Assembly: GCA_913043885.1 (NCBI GenBank)
Contig: CAJWOB010000113.1
Span: forward strand, 1-7,588
Reading direction: 5' to 3'
DNA from: an uncultured Spirochaetaceae bacterium
GTDB taxonomy: Bacteria; Spirochaetota; Spirochaetia; SZUA-6; Bin103
DNA length: 7,588 nucleotides
In this document: in pieces, positions 1-6,229 of the stretch
How positions within the stretch are numbered: the first letter of the stretch is position 1
How the letters are laid out: each line of letters starts with the position of its first letter
Notes under the pieces: model-generated
What the model was told of the DNA's origin: nothing
What the model saw: only the letters and a program-made list of their open reading frames with translations
Databases searched by the model: none
Position numbers and translations under genes: made by a program

Positions 1-1415
1 CCGACTACGACACCTCCGACCGCCTCTACTTCGAGCCGCTCACGGTGGAGGATGTGGCAAACATCTTCGACAAGGAGCGGCCCGAGGGGACGATCGTCCA
101 GTTCGGCGGGCAGACCCCGCTCAACATCGCTGCCGGACTGAGCCAGCTCGGGGTGCCGATTCTGGGCACACCACTGGATGCGATCGATCGCGCGGAGGAT
201 CGCGGCCGTTTCCGGCAGCTCATCGAGCTGCTCGGTCTGAGCCAGCCGCCCAGCGCCATCGCCACCGAGCCGGATCAGGTTATTACCGAGGCGGAGGCGC
301 TCGGCTATCCGGTGCTGGTGCGTCCCTCCTACGTGCTCGGCGGGCGCGCCATGGAGATCGTCTACGACACCGACGCGCTGCGGGACTACCTCCGGCGCAG
401 CGGCAACACGCGGCGCGGAGCACAACGTACCGTCCTGGTCGATAGCTTCCTGGACGGCGCCATCGAGGTGGATGCCGACCTCATTGGCGACGGCGAGCGG
501 TTCGTGGTCGGCGGCATTATGGAGCATATCGAGCAGGCAGGGGTGCACTCGGGAGACAGCGCATGCTGCCTGCCGCCGCACACCCTTGACGCCGAGGTCG
601 TGGACGAGATCGAGGCCGCAACCGTCGCGCTCGGAGCCGAGCTCGGCATCCGCGGCCTCATGAACGTGCAGTTCGCGGTCCGTGGCGGCGAGGTGTTCGT
701 GCTCGAGGTGAACCCGCGGGCGTCGCGCACCGTTCCCTTCGTCTCCAAGGCGACCGGGGTACCGCTGGCGCGCATCGCGACTGCCGCAGTCTGTGGCAGA
801 TCGCTCGACGAGCTCGGCCTCACGCAGCGCCCGACGCCCGGTCACTACGCCGTCAAGGAGGTGGTACTCCCGTTCTCGAAGTTCCTGGGCGCGGATACCA
901 CCCTCGGTCCGGAGATGAAGTCGACCGGTGAGGTGATGGGGATGGACTCCGAGTTCGGGCGCGCCTTTGCCAAGGCTCAGGATGGCGCCGGCGGCCAGCT
1001 CCCACGTGGTGGGCGGGTGTTCGTCAGCGTCCGCGACGACGACAAGCCAGCGGCGGTCGAGCTGAGCCGCGAGTTGGTCGAGCTGGGGTTCGAGCTGGCG
1101 GCGACCGGCGGGACTGCGTCGGCGCTGGCTGCCGCGGGGCTCCCGGTCAAGCGGCTCGTGAAGCTGGGCGGAGAAGGGGAGACGGCCCTAGATCTGATGG
1201 CGGCGGACCACATCCAACTGGTCATCAACACACCCAGCGACACCCGCGCCCGCCGCGACGAGAATCGCATTCGTCAGTACGCCCTCAGCCGCGGTGTCCC
1301 CTGCGTCACCACGCTGGCGGCGGCTTGGGCATCCGTGGCTGGCATCCGCGCCGAGCAGCAGGGCGGGCTGCAGGTGTGGGCACTACAGGATCACGCCGCC
1401 GCCGCGCCTCGTTGA
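1..1415 (+). CDS. carB: Carbamoyl-phosphate synthase large subunit, C-terminal part (partial at 5' end)
   Basis: CarB makes carbamoyl phosphate from bicarbonate, ATP and ammonia delivered by the CarA glutaminase subunit, feeding pyrimidine and arginine synthesis in the cytoplasm. About 470 residues are visible, read from base 3 (GAC) without a start codon. The first residues, DYDTSDRLYFEP, match a stretch near residue 600 of the roughly 1070-residue family, so the N-terminal carboxyphosphate half lies outside the window. Visible in order are the second ATP-grasp (carbamate kinase) domain, with RPSYVLGGRAMEIVYD, GGIMEHIEQAGVHSGDSAC, RGLMNVQFAV and EVNPRASRTVPFVSKATG, then KEVVLPFSKF and GPEMKSTGEVMG. 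The C-terminal MGS-like allosteric domain follows, with FELAATGGTA and the phosphate-binding NTPS. The short Gln/Ala-rich C-terminus is ordinary. The stop TGA overlaps the proposed TTG start of pyrK. In proteobacteria this domain binds effectors such as UMP and ornithine; I infer similar control but cannot see it. Confidence 0.97.
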   Translation, partial: DYDTSDRLYFEPLTVEDVANIFDKERPEGTIVQFGGQTPLNIAAGLSQLGVPILGTPLDAIDRAEDRGRFRQLIELLGLSQPPSAIATEPDQVITEAEALGYPVLVRPSYVLGGRAMEIVYDTDALRDYLRRSGNTRRGAQRTVLVDSFLDGAIEVDADLIGDGERFVVGGIMEHIEQAGVHSGDSACCLPPHTLDAEVVDEIEAATVALGAELGIRGLMNVQFAVRGGEVFVLEVNPRASRTVPFVSKATGVPLARIATAAVCGRSLDELGLTQRPTPGHYAVKEVVLPFSKFLGADTTLGPEMKSTGEVMGMDSEFGRAFAKAQDGAGGQLPRGGRVFVSVRDDDKPAAVELSRELVELGFELAATGGTASALAAAGLPVKRLVKLGGEGETALDLMAADHIQLVINTPSDTRARRDENRIRQYALSRGVPCVTTLAAAWASVAGIRAEQQGGLQVWALQDHAAAAPR

Positions 1416-2242
1416 GCGCCCGGCTGCAGGAGTGCACGGTCGCCGCCAACCGCGAGGTGGCCCCAGGGCACGCGCTGGTGACCCTCGAGTCCGGCATCGG
1501 TGCCGCGGCCGAGCCCGGACAGTTCGTTCAGGTATCCCTGGATGGCGTCGCCGGGGCATTTCTGCCGCGGCCGTTCAGCTTTCACCGGGCCGCCGACGAC
1601 CAGTTCCAGCTGTTGCTGCGCAGCGTGGGCCCCGGAACTGCCGCCATCGTCGCCACACGCCCCGGTGAGCGGTTGACGGTCCTCGGGCCACTGGGACGCG
1701 GTTTCGAGCTGCAGCGGGCGATCGCTAGTGGCGGCTCGCTCACTCTGGTCGGCGGTGGGGTGGGGGTGCCGCCGCTCCACCACGTAGCCGACTTCGTGCG
1801 CGCCGGCGGCGCGGGGAGCGAGGTGACGGGCGCCAAGATCGACGCCTTGGTCGGGGCGGCAACTGCCGAGTTGCTGCTGGCAGTCGATGACCTGCGCGCC
1901 ATAGACGTGGATGTGCGGGTCAGCACCGACGATGGCAGTGCGGGCCACCACGGGCTGGTCACCGAGCTGCTCCACGACGAGCTGGGCGCGGCCGGCGGCG
2001 CCGACGGCCGTGGGCGTCGCCCCGGCTGCGTCCTGGCATGTGGGCCCCATCCGATGCTGCGCGCGGTGGCGAAGATATGTCGGCACTCCGACGTGCCGTG
2101 CCAGGTGGCCATGGAGGAGCCGATGGCATGCGGCTATGGCGTGTGCCTCGGCTGCGCGATACCAGCCGCGGCAGCGCCGGACCGCTACCTGCTGCTGTGC
2201 AAGGATGGGCCGGTGTTCGACGCCGAGCAGGTGGCGTGGTAA
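1412..2242 (+). CDS. pyrK: Dihydroorotate dehydrogenase B, electron-transfer subunit PyrK
   Basis: PyrK partners the class 1B PyrD, passing electrons from FMN through a 2Fe-2S cluster and FAD to NAD+. The protein is 276 residues, within the family's usual length. Seen in order: an FAD-binding barrel with RPFS at 53-56, the nucleotide-binding loop GGGVGVPPL at 114-122, CGPHPM at 210-215, and a 2Fe-2S ligand set of Cys240, Cys245, Cys248 and Cys263 (C-x4-C-x2-C-x14-C) in ACGYGVCLGC. I chose the TTG at 1412, which overlaps the carB stop as TTGA, because the family's conserved N-terminus (here EVAPGHALVTLE) begins just after it and no ATG or GTG lies closer upstream in frame. An in-frame TTG at 1325 would add 29 residues that do not look like the family. 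No clear ribosome site precedes 1412, so translation is probably coupled to carB. The start is the least certain part. Confidence 0.93.
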   Translation: MSARLQECTVAANREVAPGHALVTLESGIGAAAEPGQFVQVSLDGVAGAFLPRPFSFHRAADDQFQLLLRSVGPGTAAIVATRPGERLTVLGPLGRGFELQRAIASGGSLTLVGGGVGVPPLHHVADFVRAGGAGSEVTGAKIDALVGAATAELLLAVDDLRAIDVDVRVSTDDGSAGHHGLVTELLHDELGAAGGADGRGRRPGCVLACGPHPMLRAVAKICRHSDVPCQVAMEEPMACGYGVCLGCAIPAAAAPDRYLLLCKDGPVFDAEQVAW

Positions 2243-3189
2243 GCGGCGATCGCAGCGATAGCCTCGCCACGAGCGTCGGACCGCTGCGGCTGCGCAACCC
2301 GGTGCTGACCGCGTCGGGGACGTTCGGCTATGGCCAGGAGATGGCGTCCTTCTTCGACGTTGCCAAGCTCGGCGGCATCGTCACAAAGACGGTGACGATG
2401 CGGCCGCGTCCGGGCAATCCCACCCCGCGCATCGCCGAGACGCCGGCGGGGATGCTCAACTCGATTGGCCTGCAGAACGTCGGCCTGGATGGCTTCCTGC
2501 GCGACAAGCTGCCCTATCTGGCGGCGCTCGACACGGTAGTGGTGGTGTCGATCATGGCTTCGACCGCAGAAGAATTCGGCGAGCTCGCCGGTGAGCTGCG
2601 GGTCGAAGGCGTCGACGCAATAGAGCTCAACCTCTCCTGTCCCAACGTCAGCTACGGCGATGGCGGGCAGCACGTGATGTTCGCCCACGCCCCGGAGCTT
2701 ACCGAGGCGGCAGTGGCGGCCGCCCGCGCCGCCAGCGACCGGCCAATCGTCGCCAAGCTGGGCCCGGACGTGCCGGATATCGCCGCGCTCGGCGCGGCTG
2801 CGCAACGCGGCGGTGCCGACGCGCTGTGCGTCATGAACACGGTACCGGGGATGGTCATCGACACCGCAGCGAAGCGGCCGGTGTTGGCGCGGGGGAGCGG
2901 AGGGCTCTCCGGCCCGGCAGTGCGTCCCATCGGCGTCCGTCTTGTCTATCAACTGTGCGCCGCCCTCTCGCTGCCGGTGGTTGGCGTGGGCGGCATCTCG
3001 ACCGCCGAGGACGCTCTGCAGTACTTGATGGCCGGTGCACATGCCGTGCAGGTCGGTACCGCCTCCTTCGTCCGTCCGACGGCGGCCCACGACGTGCTCC
3101 ACGGGCTGCAGGAGTACCTTCAGGACGAGGGCAGCAGCGTGGAGGCGCTCATCGGCGCAGCACAGCGCAAGGGAGAATCGAATGGATAG
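2236..3189 (+). CDS. pyrD: Dihydroorotate dehydrogenase B (NAD+-linked), catalytic subunit PyrD, class 1B
   Basis: This cytosolic FMN enzyme oxidises dihydroorotate to orotate, the fourth step of UMP synthesis. The product is 317 residues from a GTG start that overlaps the pyrK stop (GTGGTAA), with a weak AGCAGG ribosome site upstream. The TIM-barrel family motifs are present: NPVLTASGTFGYG at 21-33, NSIGLQNVG from 75, ELNLSCPNV with Cys135, VAKLGPD with Lys174, and the FMN phosphate loop VGGIS around 252-255. A catalytic cysteine, rather than serine, in the LSCPNV motif is the hallmark of class 1 enzymes. Together with the adjacent pyrK it indicates the heterotetrameric class 1B form, which uses NAD+ rather than membrane quinones (the class 2 enzyme typical of many proteobacteria). 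Longer readings starting upstream, for example at 2038, would run through pyrK coding sequence in another frame and add nothing family-like. Confidence 0.95.
   Translation: MVSGDRSDSLATSVGPLRLRNPVLTASGTFGYGQEMASFFDVAKLGGIVTKTVTMRPRPGNPTPRIAETPAGMLNSIGLQNVGLDGFLRDKLPYLAALDTVVVVSIMASTAEEFGELAGELRVEGVDAIELNLSCPNVSYGDGGQHVMFAHAPELTEAAVAAARAASDRPIVAKLGPDVPDIAALGAAAQRGGADALCVMNTVPGMVIDTAAKRPVLARGSGGLSGPAVRPIGVRLVYQLCAALSLPVVGVGGISTAEDALQYLMAGAHAVQVGTASFVRPTAAHDVLHGLQEYLQDEGSSVEALIGAAQRKGESNG
3169..3175 (+). promoter_or_regulatory. Ribosome binding site for pyrF
   Basis: AAGGGAG lies six bases before the ATG at 3182, inside the last codons of pyrD. It is the clearest Shine-Dalgarno-like site in the cluster. 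It fixes the pyrF start, which would otherwise be ambiguous because the frame is open further upstream into pyrD. Confidence 0.75.
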
Positions 3190-3901
3190 CCATCAGCGCA
3201 TCGTGATCGCGCTGGATGTGGGCGATATCGGCGCCGCCGAGGCGCTGGTGACGCAGCTGCAACCGGTGGTTGGGATGTTCAAGATCGGCAAGCAGCTGTT
3301 CACCGCCGCAGGTCCGGCAGCCGTGGATATGGTGCGCAGCCACGGCGCCGACGTCTTTCTCGATCTCAAGTGGCACGACATCCCCAACACCGTCGCCGCG
3401 GCGTGTAGCGCTGCCGCGCAGTTGGGGGTGCGCATGGTCAACGTGCACGCCAGCGGCGGCCGCGAGATGCTGAGCGCCGCCCGCGCCGCATTGGACCGGC
3501 ACCCAGGGGCCGAGCGGCCAGAGCTGCTGGCGGTTACGGTGCTTACCAGCCTTGCCGCGAGCGATCTCGCAGAGGTCGGCGTTGCCGACCCGCCCGCGAA
3601 CCAGGTGTTGCGACTCGCCGCCCTCTCGCTTGCCGTCGGCGCGGACGGGCTGGTCTGCTCGCCGCAGGAGGTAGCCGACCTGCGCGCGGCGCACGGACCG
3701 GAACCGACCCTGGTCGTTCCGGGGGTGCGCCCCGAATGGTTCGCAGCCAACGATCAGCGGCGCGCCGCAACGCCGGCGGTAGCGCTGGGTGACGGTGCCG
3801 ACTACCTGGTGATCGGCAGGCCTATCACCCGTAGCGGCGATCCGGTGGCGGCTGCCAGGCGGGTGGCCGCGGAGTTGCAGCCTGTGGGGCGGTCAGCATG
3901 A
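3182..3901 (+). CDS. pyrF: Orotidine 5'-phosphate decarboxylase
   Basis: PyrF converts OMP to UMP, the last step of de novo pyrimidine synthesis, without cofactors. The protein is 239 residues, typical of the bacterial short form. The catalytic signature DLKWHDIPNT gives Asp61, Lys63 and Asp66, the charged network of this family. Asp12 (IALDV) and Lys34 (MFKIGKQLF) complete the active site. The phosphate-binding parts are VVPGVRP at 178-184 and IGRPIT around 211-216, with Arg213. The ATG at 3182 follows a good ribosome site and overlaps the pyrD stop by eight bases, so I prefer it to the longer open frame from 3035. The PyrD to PyrF order matches the Bacillus pyr operon, but pyrE does not follow; a metallo-hydrolase does, overlapping by ATGA. 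Confidence 0.97.
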   Translation: MDSHQRIVIALDVGDIGAAEALVTQLQPVVGMFKIGKQLFTAAGPAAVDMVRSHGADVFLDLKWHDIPNTVAAACSAAAQLGVRMVNVHASGGREMLSAARAALDRHPGAERPELLAVTVLTSLAASDLAEVGVADPPANQVLRLAALSLAVGADGLVCSPQEVADLRAAHGPEPTLVVPGVRPEWFAANDQRRAATPAVALGDGADYLVIGRPITRSGDPVAAARRVAAELQPVGRSA

Positions 3902-4536
3902 TTCAGGTCGAGACCTTTCCGATTGGCTCGCTCAGCTGCAACTGTTCACTGATCTACGACCCCGACACCCGCGAGGCGGTGGTGGTCGATCCCGGCGACG
4001 ACGCCGCGGCGCTTCTGGGGGAAGTGGCAAGCCGAGAGCTGCGGGTGAGCTCGCTGGTGCACACGCATGCCCATTTTGACCACATCGGCGGCTCCGATCG
4101 GGTCAAGCGGGAGCTGGGTACTCCGATGCTGCTACATCGTGAGGACCAGGAGCTCTACCGGCACCTCCGTGAGCAGGGGCTGATGTTCGGCATCCCGGTG
4201 GCGCCGCCCGGCGAGATCGACACCTGGCTGGAGGAGGGTTTCGAGGTGGAGCTAGGGCAACGAACTCTGCTTACCACCATCCACACCCCCGGCCACTCGC
4301 CCGGGTCCTGCTGTTTCTACACCGAGGTAACCGGCGAGCCACTGCTGTTCTCCGGCGACACGTTGTTCTTCAGGTCCGTGGGGCGGACGGATCTCCCCGG
4401 CGGCGATAGCGACGCGCTCATTCGCTCCATCAAGCAACGGTTGTTCGTGCTGCCTGAGGAGTCCAGTGTCGTCCCGGGGCACGGTGAGGCAACCACGCTG
4501 CATAGTGAGCGGCGCGGCAACCCCTTCGTGACGTGA
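3898..4536 (+). CDS. Metallo-beta-lactamase-fold hydrolase, GloC/YcbL (glyoxalase II) type
   Basis: This is a 212-residue metallo-beta-lactamase-fold protein with a full set of metal ligands: His57, His59, Asp61 and His62 (THAHFDH), His133 (TPGHSPGS), Asp154 (SGDTLFF) and His195 (PGHGEAT). The motifs NCSLIYD, GRTDLPGGD and the C-terminal NPF, and the absence of a substrate-binding C-terminal domain, resemble the small type II glyoxalases such as E. coli GloC (YcbL). Those hydrolyse S-lactoylglutathione or related thioesters. The assignment is by recalled motif resemblance, and the substrate is not shown by the sequence. Its ATG overlaps the pyrF stop as ATGA, and its own stop overlaps the next gene's GTG as GTGA, so it is probably translated with the pyr genes. 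No signal peptide is seen, so it should be cytoplasmic. Confidence 0.88.
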   Translation: MIQVETFPIGSLSCNCSLIYDPDTREAVVVDPGDDAAALLGEVASRELRVSSLVHTHAHFDHIGGSDRVKRELGTPMLLHREDQELYRHLREQGLMFGIPVAPPGEIDTWLEEGFEVELGQRTLLTTIHTPGHSPGSCCFYTEVTGEPLLFSGDTLFFRSVGRTDLPGGDSDALIRSIKQRLFVLPEESSVVPGHGEATTLHSERRGNPFVT

Positions 4537-5156
4537 GCGGCGTGCCACAGGCCGCCGGACCGCGTTCCGTGTGCGTGTTCGACCTGGGCGGCGTGCTGCT
4601 GGACTGGCAGCCGGCGGCACTCGCCGAGCGGCTGTTTCCGCCTGCGGAGCGCGGGGCGGTGGTGCAGCAGGTGCTCATGCACTCGGATTGGCTGCGACTC
4701 GACCGCGGCACGCTCTCCCTGGATGCGGCGATCGACGCGGCAAGCGGTCGCACCGGCCTGCCCCGCAGGGGTATCGCCACCCTGTTTCACGAAATGCCGG
4801 CAGCGCTGGTTCCGAAACCGAGTACTGTCGCGATCCTGGAGCGGGTATGTGCACGCGGACATGCCGCGTACTGCCTGTCCAACATGCCCCGCTACGCGCT
4901 GGGACACATCATGGGCTATCGCTTCTGGCGGTTGTTCAACGGCGCGGTGATCTCCAGTCGTTGCGGAATGGTGAAGCCCGAAAGCCGCATCTATCGATGG
5001 CTCCTGCAGACCCATGCCGTTGACCCGGCACAGGCCTTCTTCATCGACGACCGGCTCGAGAACATTGCTGCAGCAAACGCGGTCGGCATCGCCGGTCACT
5101 GCTTCCAGGGCGCTGAGCGGTGTGAAACCGCGCTGGCCGAGGTCAGCCTCCTATAG
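4533..5156 (+). CDS. HAD-superfamily hydrolase (YihX-like, probable phosphatase)
   Basis: This 207-residue cytoplasmic protein has the four HAD motifs: FDLGGVLLDW with nucleophile Asp17, CLSNM with Ser116-Asn117, VKPESRIY with Lys148, and FFIDDRLENIAAA with Asp172-Asp173. An alpha-helical cap lies between motifs I and II, from about residue 24 to 95. The second acidic residue of the usual DxDxT/V motif is replaced by Gly19 (DLGGV), as in E. coli YihX, a sugar-phosphate phosphatase, and in the HAD-like domain of epoxide hydrolases. The KPESRIY and FIDDxxENIxAA segments fit that subgroup. I infer phosphatase activity, but the substrate is unknown and loss of the general acid could mean weak or altered chemistry. 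The GTG at 4533 overlaps the upstream stop; an in-frame GTG at 4542 is an alternative start. The gene ends tail-to-tail against the minus-strand gene with a six-base overlap. Confidence 0.88.
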   Translation: MSGVPQAAGPRSVCVFDLGGVLLDWQPAALAERLFPPAERGAVVQQVLMHSDWLRLDRGTLSLDAAIDAASGRTGLPRRGIATLFHEMPAALVPKPSTVAILERVCARGHAAYCLSNMPRYALGHIMGYRFWRLFNGAVISSRCGMVKPESRIYRWLLQTHAVDPAQAFFIDDRLENIAAANAVGIAGHCFQGAERCETALAEVSLL

Positions 5157-5160
5157 GCTG
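5144..5160. terminator. Small hairpin across the convergent stop codons (possible weak bidirectional terminator)
   Basis: CAGCCT (5144-5149) and AGGCTG (5155-5160) are perfect reverse complements around a five-base loop, giving a six-pair stem that covers both facing stop codons. Neither strand shows a run of T after the stem, so it is not a classical intrinsic terminator. It could slow or stop polymerase from either side, or simply be chance in GC-rich DNA. A second perfect palindrome, GCTGCGCAGC (5157-5166), overlaps its right arm. Confidence 0.3.
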
Positions 5161-6041
5161 CGCAGCTCTTCGGCAGCGGCGATGCGGTCTATGGCGTGCT
5201 GCACCTCACGCAACTCGTCCGGTGCCAGGGATGCGACACCGGCGAGGCGATCCTGCATCCTCTCGTCGCCGAAGGTCGTATCGAGCGCCGGCAATTGCGA
5301 TACCACGCCGTCCAGCACCTGCTGAGCACGTACCGCGACGCAGCGCGTAACTAGCCGCTCGCAGTCCTGCAGGGTGCTCTGCAACGACGCGATGAGCTCG
5401 CGGCCACGGCCGCGCGCTCCGATGTCGGCCGCCACCCAGCCGGTAAGCAGGCGCGCCCCCTGGTCGCGAAGAGCCACCAGGAGGTCGAACCGCCGGTCAT
5501 CGGCAGTCGTGTACTCGAGGTCGCTGAAGGGCGCCAGCCGGTTGCGCCAGCGGATCAGCTCGACTCGCGCCAACTCTATACGCTGGGTCAGCTCCGCCCG
5601 ATCCAGTGCCGCCTCCGCGGTGGCCAACATCTCCCGCATGGCAGCCTCTGCACCCTCGTCCTGAACCACGGCCTGCGCCCGCAACTGGGACAGCTCTGTG
5701 CGGGCGCGGCAGATCTCGGCCAGGCCGCGGGTGAGCGCTGCTTCGCGACGCTGAGTGGCGCCGCGGCCGCCAGGCAGTGCACCATGAGCGCGGCTCAATG
5801 CCGTTGCCACCAGGACCGCGACCAACGTCCCGAACAGCGCGCCAAGGGCGGCGGCGGCGGCGGCGGATACGGCCGGCAGCTGGCTCCCCACGAGCCACCC
5901 AACCGCCGTGCCCTGGCCGAGGCCGCCCAGCAGCATGAGCCGCAGCCAGCGGCGACTGCCGCGGCCGGCCCCGCAGTCATCACACCGCGCGGCGCTTTCC
6001 GGAAGCCAGTAGCCGCAACTGCCACACTGCCGGTACTCCAT
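5151..6041 (-). CDS. Uncharacterised zinc-ribbon, two-helix membrane protein with helical C-terminal domain
   Basis: I do not recognise this 296-residue protein as a named family. It begins MEYRQCGSCGYWL, with Cys6, Cys9, Cys20 and Cys23 as two CxxC pairs 10 residues apart, a compact zinc ribbon. An Arg-rich linker (27-34) leads to two likely transmembrane helices, about 35-52 and 58-82, the second containing six alanines in a row. The remaining residues are charged and helical, with a probable coiled coil at about 95-175 and a further helical region to the C-terminus. The positive flank before the first helix suggests that both ends face the cytoplasm. I chose the ATG at 6041 because the zinc ribbon starts there and a promoter-like element lies just upstream. 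The frame stays open to 6224, but that extension is Arg/Ala/Gly-rich and looks non-coding. It is divergent from the helicase and convergent with the HAD gene, so it is probably transcribed alone. A scaffold or stress-sensing role is possible, but nothing in the sequence shows it. Confidence 0.75.
   Translation of the reverse strand: MEYRQCGSCGYWLPESAARCDDCGAGRGSRRWLRLMLLGGLGQGTAVGWLVGSQLPAVSAAAAAALGALFGTLVAVLVATALSRAHGALPGGRGATQRREAALTRGLAEICRARTELSQLRAQAVVQDEGAEAAMREMLATAEAALDRAELTQRIELARVELIRWRNRLAPFSDLEYTTADDRRFDLLVALRDQGARLLTGWVAADIGARGRGRELIASLQSTLQDCERLVTRCVAVRAQQVLDGVVSQLPALDTTFGDERMQDRLAGVASLAPDELREVQHAIDRIAAAEELRSL
5847..5866. repeat. GGC trinucleotide tract (six units)
   Basis: Six consecutive GGC units plus GG lie within the minus-strand zinc-ribbon gene and encode the Ala60-Ala65 run in its second membrane helix. 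Gain or loss of units would change the helix length by single residues without shifting the frame. Confidence 0.8.
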
Positions 6042-6229
6042 GGCCGGGCCCGCCAGTATAGGGACCGCCGCGATACCAGTCGACGCCGATTGGCGGTATA
6101 CTCCAACCAGTTGCTCGCGGCCCTGGTCGCCAGCCATCGCTTTTGACCCGCCAGCAGACCAACCACCTCTCGAGCGGCTCGGCCGCCAGACGGTTGCAGC
6201 AGTAGCAGCGTGAGCAGCCCACAAACAGC
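6042..6229. other. Divergent intergenic region and helicase leader
   Basis: This 188-base gap separates the minus-strand zinc-ribbon gene from the helicase gene and must hold the helicase promoter. The plus strand has a TATACT box at 6097-6102, but no convincing -35 box lies 16 to 18 bases upstream; if it is used, the leader is about 120 bases. GCGGC (6174-6178) can pair with GCCGC (6182-6186) across a three-base loop. The stretch just before the helicase ATG is rich in AGC triplets (about 6197-6217) and lacks a Shine-Dalgarno sequence. I see no small open reading frame or RNA gene here. Confidence 0.5.
6055..6083 (-). promoter_or_regulatory. Predicted sigma70-type promoter of the zinc-ribbon gene
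   Basis: Read on the minus strand, TCGACT (6083-6078, four of six matches to TTGACA) is followed after exactly 17 bases by TATACT (6060-6055, five of six matches to TATAAT). The -10 box ends 13 bases before the ATG at 6041, so transcription would start only about six bases before the start codon. That near-leaderless arrangement fits the lack of a Shine-Dalgarno sequence there. This is a prediction by eye; sites of this quality also arise by chance. Confidence 0.4.

Noticed and set aside
2185..3102. A 305-codon open frame on the minus strand, opposite pyrD
   Set aside because: PyrD is fully conserved on the plus strand. The antisense product is rich in Arg, His and Gly with no domain, as expected of a GC-driven shadow.
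4317..5099. A 260-codon minus-strand frame across the MBL and HAD genes
   Set aside because: It spans two overlapping genes whose catalytic motifs are intact on the plus strand, and it has no family-like features of its own.
5157..5166. GCTGCGCAGC palindrome as a regulator binding site
   Set aside because: It lies inside the 3' coding end of the minus-strand gene, away from any start, and ten-base GC-rich palindromes are expected by chance in such DNA.
6143..6171. TTGACC as a -35 box for a helicase promoter
   Set aside because: The hexamer is a good match, but nothing resembling TATAAT lies 16 to 18 bases downstream.
6042..6224. N-terminal extension of the zinc-ribbon protein by up to 61 residues
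   Set aside because: The extension is Arg/Ala/Gly/Ser-rich, has no ribosome site and covers the predicted promoter. The conserved-looking zinc ribbon begins right after the ATG at 6041.
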